From assembly GCA_016190625.1 (NCBI GenBank), contig JACPQF010000011.1:1-32951 (forward strand): a stretch of 32,951 nucleotides of DNA, in the 5' to 3' direction. A program made the position numbers and the translations under genes. This DNA comes from Chloroflexota bacterium (GTDB lineage Bacteria; Chloroflexota; Dehalococcoidia; JACPQF01). The notes beneath the pieces are model-generated. The model was not told the origin of the DNA and made no database searches. It saw only the letters and a list, made by a program, of their open reading frames with translations. Shown one piece after another: positions 7,752-14,993 of the stretch (the stretch's first letter is position 1; every line of letters starts with the position of its first letter).

Positions 7752-8291
7752 ATGTCGACTATCAGAATGGCTTCGGCTATGGGATTGATAATGCTGCTCA
7801 CGCTAGTAGTTAGCTGCGCCGATCCTCCCACCAGTCCGCCCCCCGAGCCGGCGGTTAGACAAGGCATCAACTCTGTGCCCGCAGCCGCGCCAACTGTGGC
7901 TTTGGCCAATCCTCAGTCCGTTACGCCAGCCAAACAGGTGGATCCCGCCTCAACCAAGGGCCCCCGGCTGACTATCAACGCCGAGGCGGTTGATTTCGGC
8001 GAGATACCCTACTCGCAGGCCATTGCCCTGAGCTTCACCATCAAGAACGTGGGAGCGGCGCCGGTGTCCCTCGGCCCGGCCTTCATCCGCGTGAAAGAAG
8101 GCTGCTGACCGCCGAATGTCGTCGTGGGTGCCACGACCCTGAGTCCCGAACAAACCACCTTCGCTAGATTGGCCTTTGCCATGCACGAGGGAATGGGGGG
8201 AGCGCATCTTTTTGAGGTAGTGTTTCCTTCCAACGACCCCTTCGAGCCGGAGAAGGTAGTCTCGATTCGTGCCATCTGGCCCCTGCCCTGA
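7752..8291 (+). CDS. Lipoprotein with in-frame UGA, candidate selenoprotein (Cys118-Sec119)
   Basis: If UGA 8106-8108 is read through, this encodes 179 residues. The ATG at 7752 has AGAGGAAGGG just upstream and gives a proper lipoprotein signal: 'MLLTLVVSC' with lipid-anchored Cys22. The ORF-track start at 7716 lacks this support. A Pro/Ala linker follows, then a DUF1573-like Ig-fold domain ('VDFGEIPYSQAIALSFTIKNVGAAPV'). The frame meets UGA after 'VKEGC' and continues as 'PPNVVVGATTLSPEQ' through 'MHEGMGGAHLFEVVFPSNDP' to a UGA at 8289-8291. As I recall the family, relatives have 'EGCCPP' here, so UGA replaces the second Cys codon. A hairpin of SECIS geometry follows. The alternative is a recent nonsense mutation or a sequencing error. 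The neighbour is a CcdA/thioredoxin fusion, which supports a thiol/selenol role outside the membrane. Confidence 0.65.
8106..8137 (+). promoter_or_regulatory. Candidate bacterial SECIS element (UGA plus hairpin)
   Basis: UGA is at 8106-8108. GTCGTGG (8121-8127) pairs perfectly with CCACGAC (8131-8137) around a GUG loop (8128-8130). The loop begins 19 nt after the UGA and starts with G. Bacterial SECIS models require a short apical loop with an early G, a stem of at least 4 bp and roughly 16-37 nt from UGA to loop, and all three are met. The hairpin lies wholly inside the continued reading frame, as expected in bacteria. No SelB-binding test is possible from sequence alone. Confidence 0.55.
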
Positions 8292-8304
8292 CGGCCCTCG
8301 TTTC

Positions 8305-8357
8305 TCATCTTCCTTTAATCTTGGCTCCATGTGGCATTCATTTTCGCCGGCTATAAT
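8305..8357 (+). promoter_or_regulatory. 11-bp repeats and -10 of the CcdA/thioredoxin-like gene
   Basis: TCATCTTCCTT (8305), TAATCTTGGCT (8316) and CCATGTGGCAT (8327) are in exact 11-bp register. A consensus TATAAT follows at 8352-8357, 17 bp after ATGTGG (8329-8334), which occupies the -35 position. The leader to the TTG start would be about 30 nt, so this gene has its own promoter besides any readthrough from the lipoprotein gene. Confidence 0.65.
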
Positions 8358-8393
8358 TTGAGAGAAGGACCTTAAGCTCGCAGGACTGGGTAC

Positions 8394-9617
8394 TTGCAGA
8401 AAAATATCCTACCCCTCTCCATCTTGCTTCTCCTCGGCGGTTTGTTATGGCCCTCAGCGACTTTGTACGCCGACTCGCCGTCCTATCAACGCGCCACCAT
8501 CTTCTACAGCAGCGGCTGCACCATGTGCTCCGATTTCATAGACTCGGACCTCATGGGCGTGCTTCGGGCCGCCAACGTGAAGGAAGTGGTGAAGAGAGAG
8601 TATTTGAACGATGTGGCGAATCGCAAGGAACTTCAGGATTTGAACCAGCGGCTGGGAATACCACCAGATCTGCAGGGCCATATCACCACGATAATCGACG
8701 ACAGGATCGTTCTCGAAGGGCATGTGCCCAAGGGCATCATGACAGACGTTATCTTTAACACCGAGGGAGACCTGTTTCCCCGCCTAGCCGTGTATCAGGA
8801 CGACATGCACGGCGTCGCCACCACCTATCGCATCTGGGCCTGGCAGGGTGATATTCTGGAATACTCTCTGGGCACGCCGGTGAGCGCGTATTTCGGTCAG
8901 CTCAGGTCGGGCTCGCCGGGGACAGGCCGAAGCGTGAAGACCGGTTCTGGCCTGCTATTGCCGGTAGTTATCGGCGCCGGGCTGTTGGATGGCATCAATC
9001 CCTGCGCCTTCGCCGTCATGGCTTTTCTGGTCGCCTTTCTCTTCACCCTGAGGCGGACCAGGTCAAACATCCTTCAACTCGGATCAGCCTACATCCTCGC
9101 AATGTACGTTACCTACTTCCTCATTGGCCTCGGACTGCTCAAAGTGCTCGTCCTCGCCGGCTATCCTCACATCATTTCTCGCCTTGGCGCTGCCGCGGTC
9201 GTCGTTCTTGGCCTCGTCAACCTTAAGGATTATCTCCTTCCGAATCTACCTATCAAGCTTTCCATGCCCAAGGTGGGCTGGGAAACCACCAAGGGATGGA
9301 TCTCGCGGGCTACGCTGCCTTCCACCTTGATTGCCGGCGCCCTAGTGGGATTGTGCACGCTGCCCTGTTCGGGGGGCATCTATGCGGCCATCCTTGGTCT
9401 ACTGACCGCGCAGACGACCTTCATCGGGGGCCTCGGGTATCTGGCCATCTACAACCTGATGTACGTGGCGCCGCTGATCCTGATTCTTCTGGCCATCACC
9501 ACTCGACCGGTGGCCCGGAATTTGGCGATTTGGGAGAGGGCTCACAGCCGGCAAACCAAGCTCCTGTCTGGAATTATCATGCTCTTGCTCGGCGTACTCA
9601 TACTTTGGATAATATAG
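8394..9617 (+). CDS. Thioredoxin-like domain fused to CcdA/DsbD-type membrane electron carrier
   Basis: A 407-residue membrane protein. After a signal or anchor segment (about 1-26), residues 33-135 resemble a glutaredoxin/thioredoxin fold with a CTMC redox pair (Cys42, Cys45). From about residue 185 there are six or so hydrophobic segments of the CcdA/DsbD type, with 'INPCAF' (Cys204) and 'CTLPCSGG' (Cys321, Cys325). CcdA-type proteins carry electrons from cytoplasmic thioredoxin to thiol proteins outside the membrane (family knowledge). The fused CTMC domain would be the first outside acceptor. The start is a TTG with AGGA upstream. The neighbouring lipoprotein has a Cys-UGA pair, so the natural inference is that this protein reduces it. 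Confidence 0.85.
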   Translation: MQKNILPLSILLLLGGLLWPSATLYADSPSYQRATIFYSSGCTMCSDFIDSDLMGVLRAANVKEVVKREYLNDVANRKELQDLNQRLGIPPDLQGHITTIIDDRIVLEGHVPKGIMTDVIFNTEGDLFPRLAVYQDDMHGVATTYRIWAWQGDILEYSLGTPVSAYFGQLRSGSPGTGRSVKTGSGLLLPVVIGAGLLDGINPCAFAVMAFLVAFLFTLRRTRSNILQLGSAYILAMYVTYFLIGLGLLKVLVLAGYPHIISRLGAAAVVVLGLVNLKDYLLPNLPIKLSMPKVGWETTKGWISRATLPSTLIAGALVGLCTLPCSGGIYAAILGLLTAQTTFIGGLGYLAIYNLMYVAPLILILLAITTRPVARNLAIWERAHSRQTKLLSGIIMLLLGVLILWII

Positions 9618-9706
9618 CTCTGGTGTTCCAGATCAGGTAGCATTGCGTCTTATGACACACTCCGCTGCCCCAAACACCCTTACCCGCCTCTCCACCAGTT
9701 TGCCAT

Positions 9707-9736
9707 TTCGAATTCAGCGCAGAGATCGGTTAAAAT
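9707..9736 (+). promoter_or_regulatory. Weak candidate promoter of the first two-component operon
   Basis: TTCGAA (9707-9712), 18 bp, TAAAAT (9731-9736). The -10 is good and the -35 poor. None of the 11-bp TAAT repeats occur here, so this operon does not show the repeat-based autoregulation that might be expected. Confidence 0.35.
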
Positions 9737-9800
9737 TGAGTTGCCTGGCAAAATGGCAGGCGGCGTTTTCGCCAACCCATGTCGATAGGAGAGATACGAT

Positions 9801-10469
9801 ATGCAGCTCTTGGTTGTCGACGACGATCCTCAGATCCTGAGCCTTCTCAGGCGGGGCCTCTCTCTTGAAGGCTACAGCGTCGACCTGGCCGAGGACGGTG
9901 CGAAAGCTCTCGCCATGCTTAGAGACAAGGCGTACGACCTTGTCGTCCTGGACGTAATGCTGCCGGGTGTGGATGGCGTGGAGATCTGTCGCCGACTTCG
10001 GGCTGGCAGCGAGGTCCCCGTGCTCATGCTGACAGCGCGGGCGTCGGTCCAAGACCGGGTGGTGGGACTGGACAGTGGGGCGGACGATTATCTGGTCAAA
10101 CCTTTCTCTCTCGACGAGCTCCTGGCTAGAGTGCGGGCTCTGCTGCGAAGGCATCAGCCTTCGGCCCACACCCTCTTGCAGTTTGGCGACCTCAAGCTGG
10201 ACCCGGCCACTCGCGAAGTGTGGCGCGGGGATGAGCAAGTCCAGTTGACCGCCAAGGAGTTCGAGCTGTTGGAGCTATTCATCCGACACCCCCGCCAGGT
10301 GCTCAGCCGGGAGACCATCTATGACCGGGTTTGGGGATACGATTTCGGTGGCGAGTCCAACATCATCGAGGTGTACATCCGCTATCTCCGAACCAAGCTG
10401 GAGCCACCGGGAAAGAGCAAACTCATCCAGACTGTTCGCGGCGTCGGCTATGCCCTGCGGGAGCGGTAG
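9801..10469 (+). CDS. OmpR/PhoB-family response regulator 1
   Basis: A 222-residue cytoplasmic transcription regulator. The receiver domain (1-115) shows the acidic pocket 'VVDDDP', phospho-accepting Asp51 in 'VVLDVMLPG' and the conserved Lys in 'DDYLVKPF'. The C-terminal winged-helix domain (about 125-220) has '[12 protein letters not shown]' and 'YIRYLRTKL...[11 protein letters not shown]'. The ATG has AGGAGAG about 7 nt upstream. It is followed after 4 nt by its cognate kinase. OmpR-family regulators bind direct repeats with about 11-bp spacing, making it a candidate for the TAAT repeats found upstream of four neighbouring genes. Confidence 0.95.
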   Translation: MQLLVVDDDPQILSLLRRGLSLEGYSVDLAEDGAKALAMLRDKAYDLVVLDVMLPGVDGVEICRRLRAGSEVPVLMLTARASVQDRVVGLDSGADDYLVKPFSLDELLARVRALLRRHQPSAHTLLQFGDLKLDPATREVWRGDEQVQLTAKEFELLELFIRHPRQVLSRETIYDRVWGYDFGGESNIIEVYIRYLRTKLEPPGKSKLIQTVRGVGYALRER

Positions 10470-10473
10470 TTCC

Positions 10474-11868
10474 TTGTCACTCCGTCTGCGTCTAAGCCTG
10501 TCATATGCGGGCTTGCTGGGGATCGTGCTCGTCGTCTTCAGCGTTGTGCTCTATCTGACAATGGCCAAGATCTTACTAGACGAAGTCGACAGCCGCCTGC
10601 GTCTCGCCGCCTCCCAGGTACACATGTCGGTCGGCGCTGCCGACGAAAGGCATGACCTGAGGATCCTCGCCGATACTGTGTTGGGTGCACCGCTGACGAG
10701 CGAGCTCGCTGCACCGGGACTAACCGTCCAGGTGCTCGACGAGCGGGGCAGGCTCGTCGCCTCGTCTCCCAACTTGAAAAACGAGCAACTTCCCGTCGAC
10801 CCGGCGCTAGTCGATGGTGGCCTGCGTGGCGAACAGAGCGTGGCGACTCTTGCGGCGTTGGCGAAAGAGCGCGTTCGGGTCCTCACCATGCCGCTAACGG
10901 TCAACGCCAAGGTATTGGGCATCGTACAGGTGGGGCAATCCCTCCACGATACCGACATCGCCGTCGCCCGGCTTCGTCTTCTGTTGATCGCCGGCAGCCT
11001 GGCGACGATCGTCGCTGCCGGCATAGTCGGCTGGTTTCTGGCCCGAAGAGGGCTCAAGCCCATCGGCGACATCGCCGACGCCGCCCGGGAAATCGGCGAG
11101 ACCGCCGATTTCGGCCGCCGGATCGACGTGCAACTGCCGGGTGATGAGGTCGGCAGGTTGGCTACCACCTTCAACGACATGATCGAGCGAATCGAGGAAT
11201 CCTTCGAGTCACAGAAAAGGTTCGTGGCCGATTCCTCCCACGAGCTCCGCACGCCGCTGACGGTCATTCGGGGCAACGTGGACTTGCTAAAGCGGCCGCT
11301 GGGCAACGAGGACCGGCGCGAATGTCTCTCCGCCATCGAAAGTGAGGCGGAACGCATGAGCAATATCGTAGCCGAGCTGTTGCTCCTAGCCCGGCTGGAC
11401 TCGGCGCAGGAGTTCGATAGACAACCTGTTGAACTCGACACCCTTCTTCTCGAAGTTTACAGACAAGCGAAGGTCATGGCGCAAGGTAGACGCCTGCTGC
11501 TCGGCCACGAGGACTGCGCCGTCGTTACCGGCGACCCCGGCCGGCTGAGGCAAGTCCTCTACAACCTGGTGGACAACGCCACAAAGTACAGCGGCGAAGA
11601 AGCCACTATTACCCTCTCCCTTCATAGGTTGGACGGCTGGGTCCGGGTCGACGTCGCAGACACGGGCGTTGGCATCGCCGCCGAGGATCTGCCGCACATT
11701 TTCGACCGGTTCTACCGGGTGGACAAGGCCCGGTCGCGCGCCACCGGCGGCACCGGCCTCGGCCTCACCGTAGTCAAGCAGATCGCCGAAGCCCACGGGG
11801 GCAAGGTGACTGTTTCCAGCGCTCTCGGCAAGGGCAGCACTTTTTCCGTATGGCTGCCGCTGACCTAA
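10474..11868 (+). CDS. Membrane sensor histidine kinase 1
   Basis: A 464-residue transmembrane kinase partnered with the upstream regulator. The ORF track begins at 10321 inside the regulator gene. I choose the TTG at 10474, which directly precedes 'SLRLRLSLSYAGLLG' and lies 4 nt after the regulator stop. Two membrane segments (about 10-32 and 168-192) flank an extracytoplasmic sensor region of roughly 135 residues. HAMP (about 190-245), HisKA with phospho-accepting His256 in 'SSHELRTPL', and HATPase_c with N box 'NLVDNATKYS', 'DTGVGI' and 'GGTGLGL' follow. The stop codon forms part of the first 11-bp repeat upstream of the PDZ gene. The stimulus is unknown; position suggests envelope or redox stress. 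Confidence 0.93.
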   Translation: MSLRLRLSLSYAGLLGIVLVVFSVVLYLTMAKILLDEVDSRLRLAASQVHMSVGAADERHDLRILADTVLGAPLTSELAAPGLTVQVLDERGRLVASSPNLKNEQLPVDPALVDGGLRGEQSVATLAALAKERVRVLTMPLTVNAKVLGIVQVGQSLHDTDIAVARLRLLLIAGSLATIVAAGIVGWFLARRGLKPIGDIADAAREIGETADFGRRIDVQLPGDEVGRLATTFNDMIERIEESFESQKRFVADSSHELRTPLTVIRGNVDLLKRPLGNEDRRECLSAIESEAERMSNIVAELLLLARLDSAQEFDRQPVELDTLLLEVYRQAKVMAQGRRLLLGHEDCAVVTGDPGRLRQVLYNLVDNATKYSGEEATITLSLHRLDGWVRVDVADTGVGIAAEDLPHIFDRFYRVDKARSRATGGTGLGLTVVKQIAEAHGGKVTVSSALGKGSTFSVWLPLT

Positions 11869-11915
11869 TCTTCTCCTAATCTACCTCTAAGCATCGCCTA
11901 ACGACCATGTGGCAT
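11866..11915 (+). promoter_or_regulatory. Four tandem 11-bp repeats upstream of the PDZ gene
   Basis: TAATCTTCTCC (11866), TAATCTACCTC (11877), TAAGCATCGCC (11888) and TAAC (11899) are spaced exactly 11 bp apart. The array overlaps the stop codon of the kinase gene. It is followed by CCATGTGGCAT (11905-11915), an 11-mer identical to one at the CcdA-fusion promoter (8327-8337). A clear -10 was not found. This is the most regular array in the window. Confidence 0.65.
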
Positions 11916-12017
11916 GCTTACATGACAATCATCCATGCCCCGGCTGCTGTCGAGGCGGGACGCTCTAAGGCATCGCCTGTTATTTGATCACGGTTTGACC
12001 AGTGGCGGGAAGGACAA

Positions 12018-12512
12018 GTGCTTAGAAAAGCGGCAGGGCCATTCACAGATTCTCGGCTCAAGGGTCTGCCCCGACGAAGGCACCTTCTCACCGGCCTGGC
12101 GACAATACTGATTGTTGCCGCGTTCTCCTCTGCGCTGCTGCAGTGGCGGGCAGGAAGAGCGACGGATAGTCCTTATGGAGCGGCGCCAGCGGTGAGGCCG
12201 GGAGGAGTCAAAACACAGGAGAGGCCCTATCTGGGAATAACCTATGTCCCCATCACCACCCAATTGGCTACCAGCCATGGCCTGGCCGCCGATTCCGGAA
12301 TCTTGATCACCGCGGTGGCGGCGGCAAGCCCGGCCCAAAAGGCGGGCATTCAGCCCGCCGACATAATGACCGAGTTTGCCGGCCAGCGGCTGACCGAGAA
12401 CACAACCATCCTCGAGATCCTCAACCAGCACGCCGCCGGCCACGCTGTGATGGTCTGCGTTCTCCGGAAGGGAGAACAACGTCAGGTGGAGGTCACCCTC
12501 GGCGTGCAATAG
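12018..12512 (+). CDS. Membrane-anchored PDZ-domain protein without protease domain
   Basis: A 164-residue protein. The N-terminus is basic, followed by one transmembrane anchor (about 24-44, 'LLTGLATILIVAAFSSALL'), a short linker, then a single PDZ domain (about 72-164) with the HtrA-like pattern 'GILITAVAAASPAQKAGIQPADIM'. No trypsin-like catalytic domain is present and length excludes a full HtrA. PDZ domains of this kind bind C-termini of unfolded or cleaved envelope proteins. The GTG start has GGGAAGGA upstream. The gene sits between two two-component systems behind four 11-bp repeats. It could act as an accessory sensor that presents peptides to a kinase or protease; that role is inference. 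Confidence 0.85.
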   Translation: MLRKAAGPFTDSRLKGLPRRRHLLTGLATILIVAAFSSALLQWRAGRATDSPYGAAPAVRPGGVKTQERPYLGITYVPITTQLATSHGLAADSGILITAVAAASPAQKAGIQPADIMTEFAGQRLTENTTILEILNQHAAGHAVMVCVLRKGEQRQVEVTLGVQ

Positions 12513-12558
12513 GAAGGCTAGACAAAGCCGCGGCGTCTGCGGCGGCTGTGGCCAGTTG

Positions 12559-12587
12559 TTGACAGCCTGAAATGCCTATGCTAGATT
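12559..12587 (+). promoter_or_regulatory. Sigma70-type promoter of the second two-component operon
   Basis: TTGACA (12559-12564), a 17-bp spacer and TAGATT (12582-12587). The -35 is consensus and the -10 matches 4 of 6. The leader would be about 35 nt. No TAAT repeats are nearby, suggesting constitutive expression. Confidence 0.65.
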
Positions 12588-12629
12588 ACGAGTGACGGGG
12601 AGTAATTAGTTTGTGGTTCAAAGTAAGCC

Positions 12630-14258
12630 ATGGTGAGCCATCGAAGGACCTCAAGAAAGCAAATCGAGAAGCGAGTCCCGCCTCCTGGAGAGACCCTCGA
12701 TTCTGCGGTTTCCAGCATTGTCGAGGCTACTGGGAGCGCGGCTGGTGCTATCACCCTCTGGGACTCTGAGCGACGCCAGTCGTCTCATAGCTCCACCTAC
12801 GGCCTCCGCCCCGATGACTTCGAGCGAATAAAGCCGCTAATCGACCAGACTCTTCCCGCTCTTGACGGCGCGGCGACCGGCCAGGCGCTGCTTCCAGTTG
12901 ATGGAGACGAATCACGCTATCAAGTCGGCACAGCGTCGGCTCCTTTGCGGATGTTCGCTCTTCCTCTCCGCTCGGAAGGTCGGCTCGTGGGCCTGCTGTG
13001 CCTTTTCAACCCACCCGAACAGACCGTTCAAGCCGTGAGCACGGGCGGCCTTCAAGAAGTGGTGGTCAACCCCATGGAGGTAGTCTACCAGAACGCCCAA
13101 CTGCTCCAACGACTGATGGAGGAGAAACGCTGGCTGGAAGGTGTCATTCGCTCCAGCGCCGATGCAATCTTGATAGTCGACCGCGAGTGCCGCGTCGTCG
13201 GCTTCAATCCGGCGTGGGAAAGACTAACGGGGCTGCGAGTCAACGAGGCCCGGGGCCGGCCCTGTGGCGAGGTCTTTCCCCTGCGCGCTTCCACAGGCGC
13301 TGACGACTACCAGATCGGCCACCTGATGCGCGAGGCGGCCACCGACTGGGAGCGCCGAAATGCAGTCATCCCCAACGTGGAGATGCTCTTGCGCCGGCGC
13401 GATGGCAGTGAAGTGCCGGTCGAGACCAGTTACGCGATCGTCCACGACGAGGGGGGAGCCTCTCTCGGCGGCGTCATTACCGTCAGGGACATCACGGCTC
13501 GCAAGGAGGCCGAGGCGCTGCAAACCACTTTCATGTCCGTCATCTCCCACGAGCTCCAGACGCCGATCACCATAATCAACGGCTACGCCGGCCTTTTGAG
13601 CGACCAGGCTGGCAAGGTAGAGACGGCCCAACTGAAGCAGAAGCTCGACGTCATCAAAGAGGAGAGCGAGCGGCTCAGCCGTATGGTGGAAAACCTGCTC
13701 TCAGCCTCCCGCTTTCAGGCGGGCAGACTGGACGTTCAACAGGAGCCGCTCCGGCTGGCTCCCCTTATTCATCGCATCGTCCAGAGGATGCGCAGCATCG
13801 GCTTGCGGCAGACCATGACCACCCGCATTCCTCGCGATCTCCCGCTCGTCTACGCGGATCCGGAGAGAATCCACCAAGTTCTCACCAATTTGCTGGAGAA
13901 CGCGGTGAAATACTCCCCAACGGGCGGCGCCATCCGGGTGTCGGCGGCTGAGGGACCGAAGGAGGTGTTCGTTCGAATCCGGGATAGGGGCGCCGGGGTC
14001 GCCGCGGCCGATAGGGAACGCATCTTCCAGCCTTTCTCACGTCTTGACAGTCGCCTTGTCCGTGAGGTGAAGGGCGCTGGACTTGGCCTTTACATTTGCA
14101 AAGCGATTGTGGAGGCTCACGGGGGACGGATTTGGGTCGAGGCGCCAGAGGGAGGAGGAGCGCTCCTTGTCTTCAGCCTGCTACGAGACGATCACGTCAA
14201 CTCCCGCCAGCTTGCGTCGGGGGAAACATATCGAGGAGAGGCACGCATAAGTGGCTGA
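12630..14258 (+). CDS. Soluble PAS-containing sensor histidine kinase 2
   Basis: A 542-residue kinase with no membrane segment, so it senses an internal signal. Residues about 25-165 look like a GAF domain ('AAGAITLWDSERR', 'LPLRSEGRLVGLLCLF'). A PAS domain lies at about 170-295 ('SSADAILIVDRECRVVGFNPAWERLTG'), then HisKA with His307 in 'ISHELQTPI' and HATPase_c with 'LLENAVKYS', 'DRGAGV' and 'GAGLGLYI'. The motif is HELQTP rather than the usual HELRTP. The C-terminus runs on about 20 residues past the fold. Its end overlaps the next gene by 8 bp, so kinase and regulator are translationally coupled. The start has only a weak ribosome-binding site, so the exact N-terminus is uncertain. Confidence 0.92.
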   Translation: MVSHRRTSRKQIEKRVPPPGETLDSAVSSIVEATGSAAGAITLWDSERRQSSHSSTYGLRPDDFERIKPLIDQTLPALDGAATGQALLPVDGDESRYQVGTASAPLRMFALPLRSEGRLVGLLCLFNPPEQTVQAVSTGGLQEVVVNPMEVVYQNAQLLQRLMEEKRWLEGVIRSSADAILIVDRECRVVGFNPAWERLTGLRVNEARGRPCGEVFPLRASTGADDYQIGHLMREAATDWERRNAVIPNVEMLLRRRDGSEVPVETSYAIVHDEGGASLGGVITVRDITARKEAEALQTTFMSVISHELQTPITIINGYAGLLSDQAGKVETAQLKQKLDVIKEESERLSRMVENLLSASRFQAGRLDVQQEPLRLAPLIHRIVQRMRSIGLRQTMTTRIPRDLPLVYADPERIHQVLTNLLENAVKYSPTGGAIRVSAAEGPKEVFVRIRDRGAGVAAADRERIFQPFSRLDSRLVREVKGAGLGLYICKAIVEAHGGRIWVEAPEGGGALLVFSLLRDDHVNSRQLASGETYRGEARISG

Positions 14259-14940
14259 AACGATCCTGATCGTCGACGACGAGCCCAACATGCTCGACCT
14301 CCTCCGCACGACCTTCGACCGTGATGGCATGTTGGCAATTGAGGCTGGGGATGGCTATGCCGCCCTAGAGAGAGTGAGAGAACATCTGCCAGATCTCGTT
14401 ATCCTGGACGTAATGATGCCTGGCATGGACGGCTTCGAAACGCTCAAAGAGATCCGGCTAATATCCAACGTGCCGGTGATCATGCTTACGGTCGACGCCT
14501 CCGAGCGCTCCCGAGTCCGTGGCCTAGAGCTGGGAGCTGATGACTACATCGCTAAGCCCTTCAGCCACCGGGAGCTGCTGAGCCGGGTCAAAGCTGTTCT
14601 TCGTCGCACGAGAATGGCAGCGCCTTTGGTCAAGTCCAGGATCGACGTCGATGCCGACCTTTCGATAGATTTCGATAAACGGGAAGTCATCGCGCGTGGC
14701 GAGCGTGTCAAGTTGCGTCCTACTGAGTACAAGCTGCTCTATCACCTCGCCAGCAACGCCGGTCGTCTGATGACCCACGAGTCCCTGCTATCGCGGGTGT
14801 GGGGACGCGAATATCGCGACGACACCCAGCTCCTCCGCCTCTATGTGACTTACCTCCGGCAGAAAATCGAAAAGGAGCCTTCACGCCCCAAATACATCCT
14901 CAACGAGCGAGGCATTGGTTACCGGTTCGCCGAGTTTTAG
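14251..14940 (+). CDS. OmpR-family response regulator 2
   Basis: A 229-residue regulator partnered with the kinase above. The receiver domain has 'IVDDEPNMLDLL', phospho-accepting Asp53 in 'VILDVMMPGMDG' and 'DDYIAKPFS'. The C-terminal winged helix shows 'LRPTEYKLLYHLASN' and 'LYVTYLRQKIE...ILNERGIGYRF'. The GTG start has GAGGAGAGG about 9 nt upstream inside the kinase gene. It is the second regulator in the block that could read the 11-bp repeats at 7.6, 8.3, 11.9 and 15.6 kb; sequence alone does not say which of the two does. Confidence 0.95.
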   Translation: MAETILIVDDEPNMLDLLRTTFDRDGMLAIEAGDGYAALERVREHLPDLVILDVMMPGMDGFETLKEIRLISNVPVIMLTVDASERSRVRGLELGADDYIAKPFSHRELLSRVKAVLRRTRMAAPLVKSRIDVDADLSIDFDKREVIARGERVKLRPTEYKLLYHLASNAGRLMTHESLLSRVWGREYRDDTQLLRLYVTYLRQKIEKEPSRPKYILNERGIGYRFAEF

Positions 14941-14993
14941 CTGGCATGATATCTGCTTACTTCACATGGAGTTTAGGTTGTGTCGAGGCGCAT

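Noticed and set aside
7716-8108. Lipoprotein as a short 130-residue protein ending at UGA 8106
   Set aside because: The frame continues with family-like motifs for 60 residues and the UGA sits at a cysteine position, so I annotate the readthrough form; the 7716 start also lacks a ribosome-binding site. A nonsense mutation remains the main alternative.
10551-11441. 296-residue minus-strand ORF
   Set aside because: Antisense shadow of the sensor kinase gene; Ser/Arg-rich composition typical of shadows.
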